A stretch of 33,374 nt of DNA from NCBI GenBank assembly GCA_030432015.1, contig JAUIHJ010000002.1, positions 1 through 33,374 of the forward strand, read 5' to 3'. This DNA comes from a bacterium (GTDB taxonomy: Bacteria > Planctomycetota > Planctomycetia > Pirellulales > Pirellulaceae). The notes beneath the pieces were generated by a model that worked only from the letters and a program-made list of their open reading frames with translations, was not told the origin of the DNA and ran no database searches. This document shows positions 30,257 to 33,374 of this stretch, one piece after another (position 1 is the first letter of the stretch; the number at the start of each line of letters is the position of its first letter). The position numbers and the translations under genes are program-made.

Positions 30257-33205
30257 CTATTCGACAGCGTCGGCTGGCTCGTCCCAGTTGGCAATCAGAT
30301 CGGCGATCGCGGCGAGTCCCCCGGTCGCTTCGATGTTCTGGCCGCCTTCCTGGAGCAGCCGTTCCAATTCGAGCCACTCCTGATCAGCAAACCCAAGCTC
30401 CTTGGCCTTGCGTAACGCTTCAAGCGCTTCCGGCCATCGCTGCTGGGCGACGAAATAGCAAGCCTTGTTTACGTACAACCACGAATTTCCTGGCCGCAAC
30501 TTCTCGGCGACCTCCAGGTTTTGTTTGGCATGGCGACGATGAATCTCCGCTTGTTCCGGGGATAGCCGCGCCAGGCGCAGATGAACCAGGGCCAGGTTGT
30601 TATACGCTTTGTAGAGGCTGCGGTCTTTTGCCAAGGCGGTCGTCAGGGCTGCTTCGGCATCTGTCAACAGGTCGCGGGTGGGTTCCGACCGATGGGGCGC
30701 ACACAATACGAGTCCCAAGGTGTTATACAGGTCGGCTTCGCCGACTTCATTCGCCCCGCCTCCGCCGCCCGTCAACGTCTTGGTGATTGAGAGTCGGGCA
30801 GGATTTGGCTCGCGGTCCCGCATGTATTCCGCCCAACCGCGCCAACGGTACGCTTGCACGCGCTGATCGCCCTGTAACGTTTCTTCGTATTCTGTCGCGA
30901 GTTGGATCGCTCGCTCGAAATTCCCCAGCAAGCACTGCGCTCCGACGAGCGACGGGACGCCGCCGACCTCGCCGGCTGCCAGGTACTTCTCATTGAGTGC
31001 GACAAGTTGGTTGAGAGATTCCTTGTGGGGAGGAATCGCTGCCAGCCGAAAGGCGTGGAGCGACACGTCGGTTTTCCTTTCCAATGGCATCTCGGACTGC
31101 CATACCGTTTCCGCGAGCTGTGCAAAAACGCTGGAAGGCGCGGCCTGTTCGTCTGCAATTCCAATCAGAACGTCAAGCGCGTCCAAGTTACTTTCCGCAA
31201 CGTAGATCTTCGTGAGCGCGGCCACAATGCTGCCAACTTCCAGCTTGTTCAACACCTCGTCTTCGTTGGCCGGCTTCAATTTCAGGGCCTGCGAGTAGCA
31301 GGTGGTCGCAAGTTGAGCCAGTCCCTGATCGGACGTTGATTGGTCAAGCAACTCGTCCGCGACGGCTTGGAATACTCGTGGTTGGGTTGCCGTTTTGACG
31401 AGCTGTTCGATGTGTTGCTCAATACCCTGCGTGTCCGCAGCCTCCCTTAGCAACTCCAACAAGCGGATGTTGGGATCGATCTGATTCGGGAAATCGTCAC
31501 AGGCCTTGCGCCAACAGGCAATCGCCAGCGGGATGTTATCCTTGTCCTTGAACAGGTGGCCCAGGGCGGTATAAACGCCGAGTGCCGCCGGATCCTCCTT
31601 GTTGACTTGATTCAGCAGGGCCCCTGCCTCTCCCGGTTGTCCTCGCAGCAGGTAGCGCTGGGCAAGATTGTGGAATGAGCCCGCAAAGTGAGGGTGTGGC
31701 GGGCTGATGGCGTCTTGGAGGAGTTTGATCTGGTCTTCCGGGTCACTCGCCTGCAACGCAAGTTCATACTCGACCAGACCGCCAAACTGTTGCCGTGCGT
31801 CCTCGGGCATCGACGCCAGCGTCAACTTCGGTTTGAACTGTTCGAAATACGACGGCGACCAGATCGCCAAGGCGGCGCCAGCCAGCACCAGCCCGGCGAC
31901 CGCTGTCATACCAAGTCGACGACGATTCCGTGCACGCTGCCAGCGGTACGTGTTCTGGATTGATTCAAGCAGACGATCATGACTCAATTCGACATACCGT
32001 TCACCATCGCGTGACTCGGCCCGCAAGATCGCCTCCCGTTCCAGGGTTACGATGTCAGCCGGCGTCACGCCGTAACGACGGATAAGCTCGGACTCCTTCC
32101 GGAGAATCCGAAAACCGTTGGCATCGATCAGCCCGCGCGTGATCAGCCGCTGCACCTGCTTGGCCTTGCCTGAGCGAAAGAGCCGCTCCAGCGTTCGCTG
32201 ATAATACTCACCAAGCATCTTTGACATGCCGGCGTCGCCACCGAGAAAAGACGCGTCGATGGTGCTCGGCGCCCGGCGAAACCAGCTGCGCCGCGCACGC
32301 CGCTTGTCGTCGATACTCCGGCAAAGGACCTGGAGCTGGTAGGGAGCGATTTCGTTCAATTTGACGAACTCGCCGCGTCTTTTTTTGCTCGACAGGAAGT
32401 CGAGAATTTGCCGGACCGCGTCATCGGTGTATTCGAACGTGTCGCTGCCGACATCTTTGTGCACGAACAATGCCGGTTCGCGAATCGCATCTTCGCCGTC
32501 GTCATACGACAACCCGGTCAGTCGTACGCGATTACGAAAGATGGCTGGGATGTTGTTGGCAATTTCTTCCAGCTCACCGAGATAGTCTTCCCGAATGACG
32601 ATCAGAATTTTGACATCCAGCCGACGTTGCTTGGTCCGCCCGCCACTCTGTCGAGCTTGTGAGATCTTCAATTGTCGCAACAGGTTGGCCAGTTCGGCCA
32701 CGAAAGGGGTTCGCGACGACACGTCGTGCAGGGTGAAGAGCTCTTCAAACTGGTCGATCACCAGCAGCGGTGTGATCGGGCGATCATCCTGCCAGAATGC
32801 CGTGCTACGAAAAAACTTGGTCAGGTTGGACCGGTCGCCGTGATGGTATTCTCGGGCGTCGCCTTGTTCGAATTCGCGACCGGCCGATTCGATCTGCCGG
32901 ACGACAGAACTGAGCAAGCTTTCCTGATCGCCTCGTATGTTTCCCGGCCCCGTCTGGACTGGCCCCGTGTGGACCCGAACTGAAATTGGCAGCACATCCC
33001 GCTGCCGCAATCGGCCAAACAGACCTGCCTGAAGCAGCGACGTTTTCCCCATTCCGGAACGCGAGAACAGGACCACCAGGTCTTCCGACAGAATGGAATG
33101 TAAGACCTTCTCGGCATCGCCATCGCGGCCAAAGAAAAGGGCGCGATCGATCGAGTCTTGGGTAAACGGACGAGCTCCTGGATAGCGCTCGCGAGTTGCC
33201 GCCAT
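30257..33205 (-). CDS. nSTAND-like P-loop NTPase with central TM helix and C-terminal TPR repeats
   Basis: PGARPFTQDSIDRALFFGRDGDAEKVLHSILSEDLVVLFSRSGMGKTSLLQAGLF (nSTAND-type N-terminus and Walker A), LLVIDQFEELFTL (Walker B), ELSHDRLLESI, TM GMTAVAGLVLAGAALAIW, TPR-like C-terminus. Start at ATG 33205 with AAGGA upstream. Confidence 0.85.
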   Translation of the reverse strand: MAATRERYPGARPFTQDSIDRALFFGRDGDAEKVLHSILSEDLVVLFSRSGMGKTSLLQAGLFGRLRQRDVLPISVRVHTGPVQTGPGNIRGDQESLLSSVVRQIESAGREFEQGDAREYHHGDRSNLTKFFRSTAFWQDDRPITPLLVIDQFEELFTLHDVSSRTPFVAELANLLRQLKISQARQSGGRTKQRRLDVKILIVIREDYLGELEEIANNIPAIFRNRVRLTGLSYDDGEDAIREPALFVHKDVGSDTFEYTDDAVRQILDFLSSKKRRGEFVKLNEIAPYQLQVLCRSIDDKRRARRSWFRRAPSTIDASFLGGDAGMSKMLGEYYQRTLERLFRSGKAKQVQRLITRGLIDANGFRILRKESELIRRYGVTPADIVTLEREAILRAESRDGERYVELSHDRLLESIQNTYRWQRARNRRRLGMTAVAGLVLAGAALAIWSPSYFEQFKPKLTLASMPEDARQQFGGLVEYELALQASDPEDQIKLLQDAISPPHPHFAGSFHNLAQRYLLRGQPGEAGALLNQVNKEDPAALGVYTALGHLFKDKDNIPLAIACWRKACDDFPNQIDPNIRLLELLREAADTQGIEQHIEQLVKTATQPRVFQAVADELLDQSTSDQGLAQLATTCYSQALKLKPANEDEVLNKLEVGSIVAALTKIYVAESNLDALDVLIGIADEQAAPSSVFAQLAETVWQSEMPLERKTDVSLHAFRLAAIPPHKESLNQLVALNEKYLAAGEVGGVPSLVGAQCLLGNFERAIQLATEYEETLQGDQRVQAYRWRGWAEYMRDREPNPARLSITKTLTGGGGGANEVGEADLYNTLGLVLCAPHRSEPTRDLLTDAEAALTTALAKDRSLYKAYNNLALVHLRLARLSPEQAEIHRRHAKQNLEVAEKLRPGNSWLYVNKACYFVAQQRWPEALEALRKAKELGFADQEWLELERLLQEGGQNIEATGGLAAIADLIANWDEPADAVE

Positions 33206-33218
33206 GTCGGTTCCTTTT

Positions 33219-33374
33219 TCAGCGTGTGTTTTCTCGGCGCCGCAGATCCTTGCGGACCGCCTCGTCAATCTTGGCGACGTCTTGTGGCAACTCAAGACAC
33301 TCGATGCGGTGAAGGTCCCTGAGCTCTTCCAATTGGGCGCCGGGTGCAATCGCGACGGGCAAGATCCATTTGAT
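33219..33374 (-). CDS. C-terminal fragment of a gene truncated by the window's right edge (possible TIR-like domain end)
   Basis: Open minus frame without a start in the window: IKWILPVAIAPGAQLEELRDLHRIECLELPQDVAKIDEAVRKDLRRRENTR*, stop at 33219, 13 bp before the NTPase start. Absent from the supplied ORF track. Confidence 0.55.
   Translation of the reverse strand: MKWILPVAIAPGAQLEELRDLHRIECLELPQDVAKIDEAVRKDLRRRENTR

Overview
High-GC bacterial chromosomal window; the protein content looks planctomycete-like (inference). The core is a minus-strand information-processing superoperon: tRNA-Thr(UGU)-tRNA-Tyr(GUA)-tRNA-Gly(UCC)-tRNA-Thr(GGU)-tuf-tRNA-Trp(CCA)-secE-nusG-rplK-rplA-rplJ-rplL-rpoB-rpoC, with a recognisable promoter upstream and an intrinsic terminator downstream. 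Left flank: a 5'-truncated LptD/OstA-like gene, dgkA, an NAD-dependent epimerase, an MFS transporter with a large insert in one loop, an atypical RecQ helicase (minus strand), and a secreted HEAT/TPR protein. Right flank: a sigma-70 family factor with several N-terminal HTH-like modules (minus), a secreted hypothetical protein, and an nSTAND-like P-loop NTPase/TM/TPR protein (minus). The NTPase is preceded by the 3' end of a further gene cut by the window edge. The ORF track does not list that gene, and it may encode a TIR-like partner. Candidates for undescribed biology: the edge gene plus STAND-like NTPase pair; a 13-bp-closed, multi-hairpin, U-tract-terminated RNA element downstream of the sigma gene; the sigma factor itself; the MFS insert; and structured RNA in the rplL-rpoB gap. 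I saw no CRISPR array, rRNA or transposase gene.
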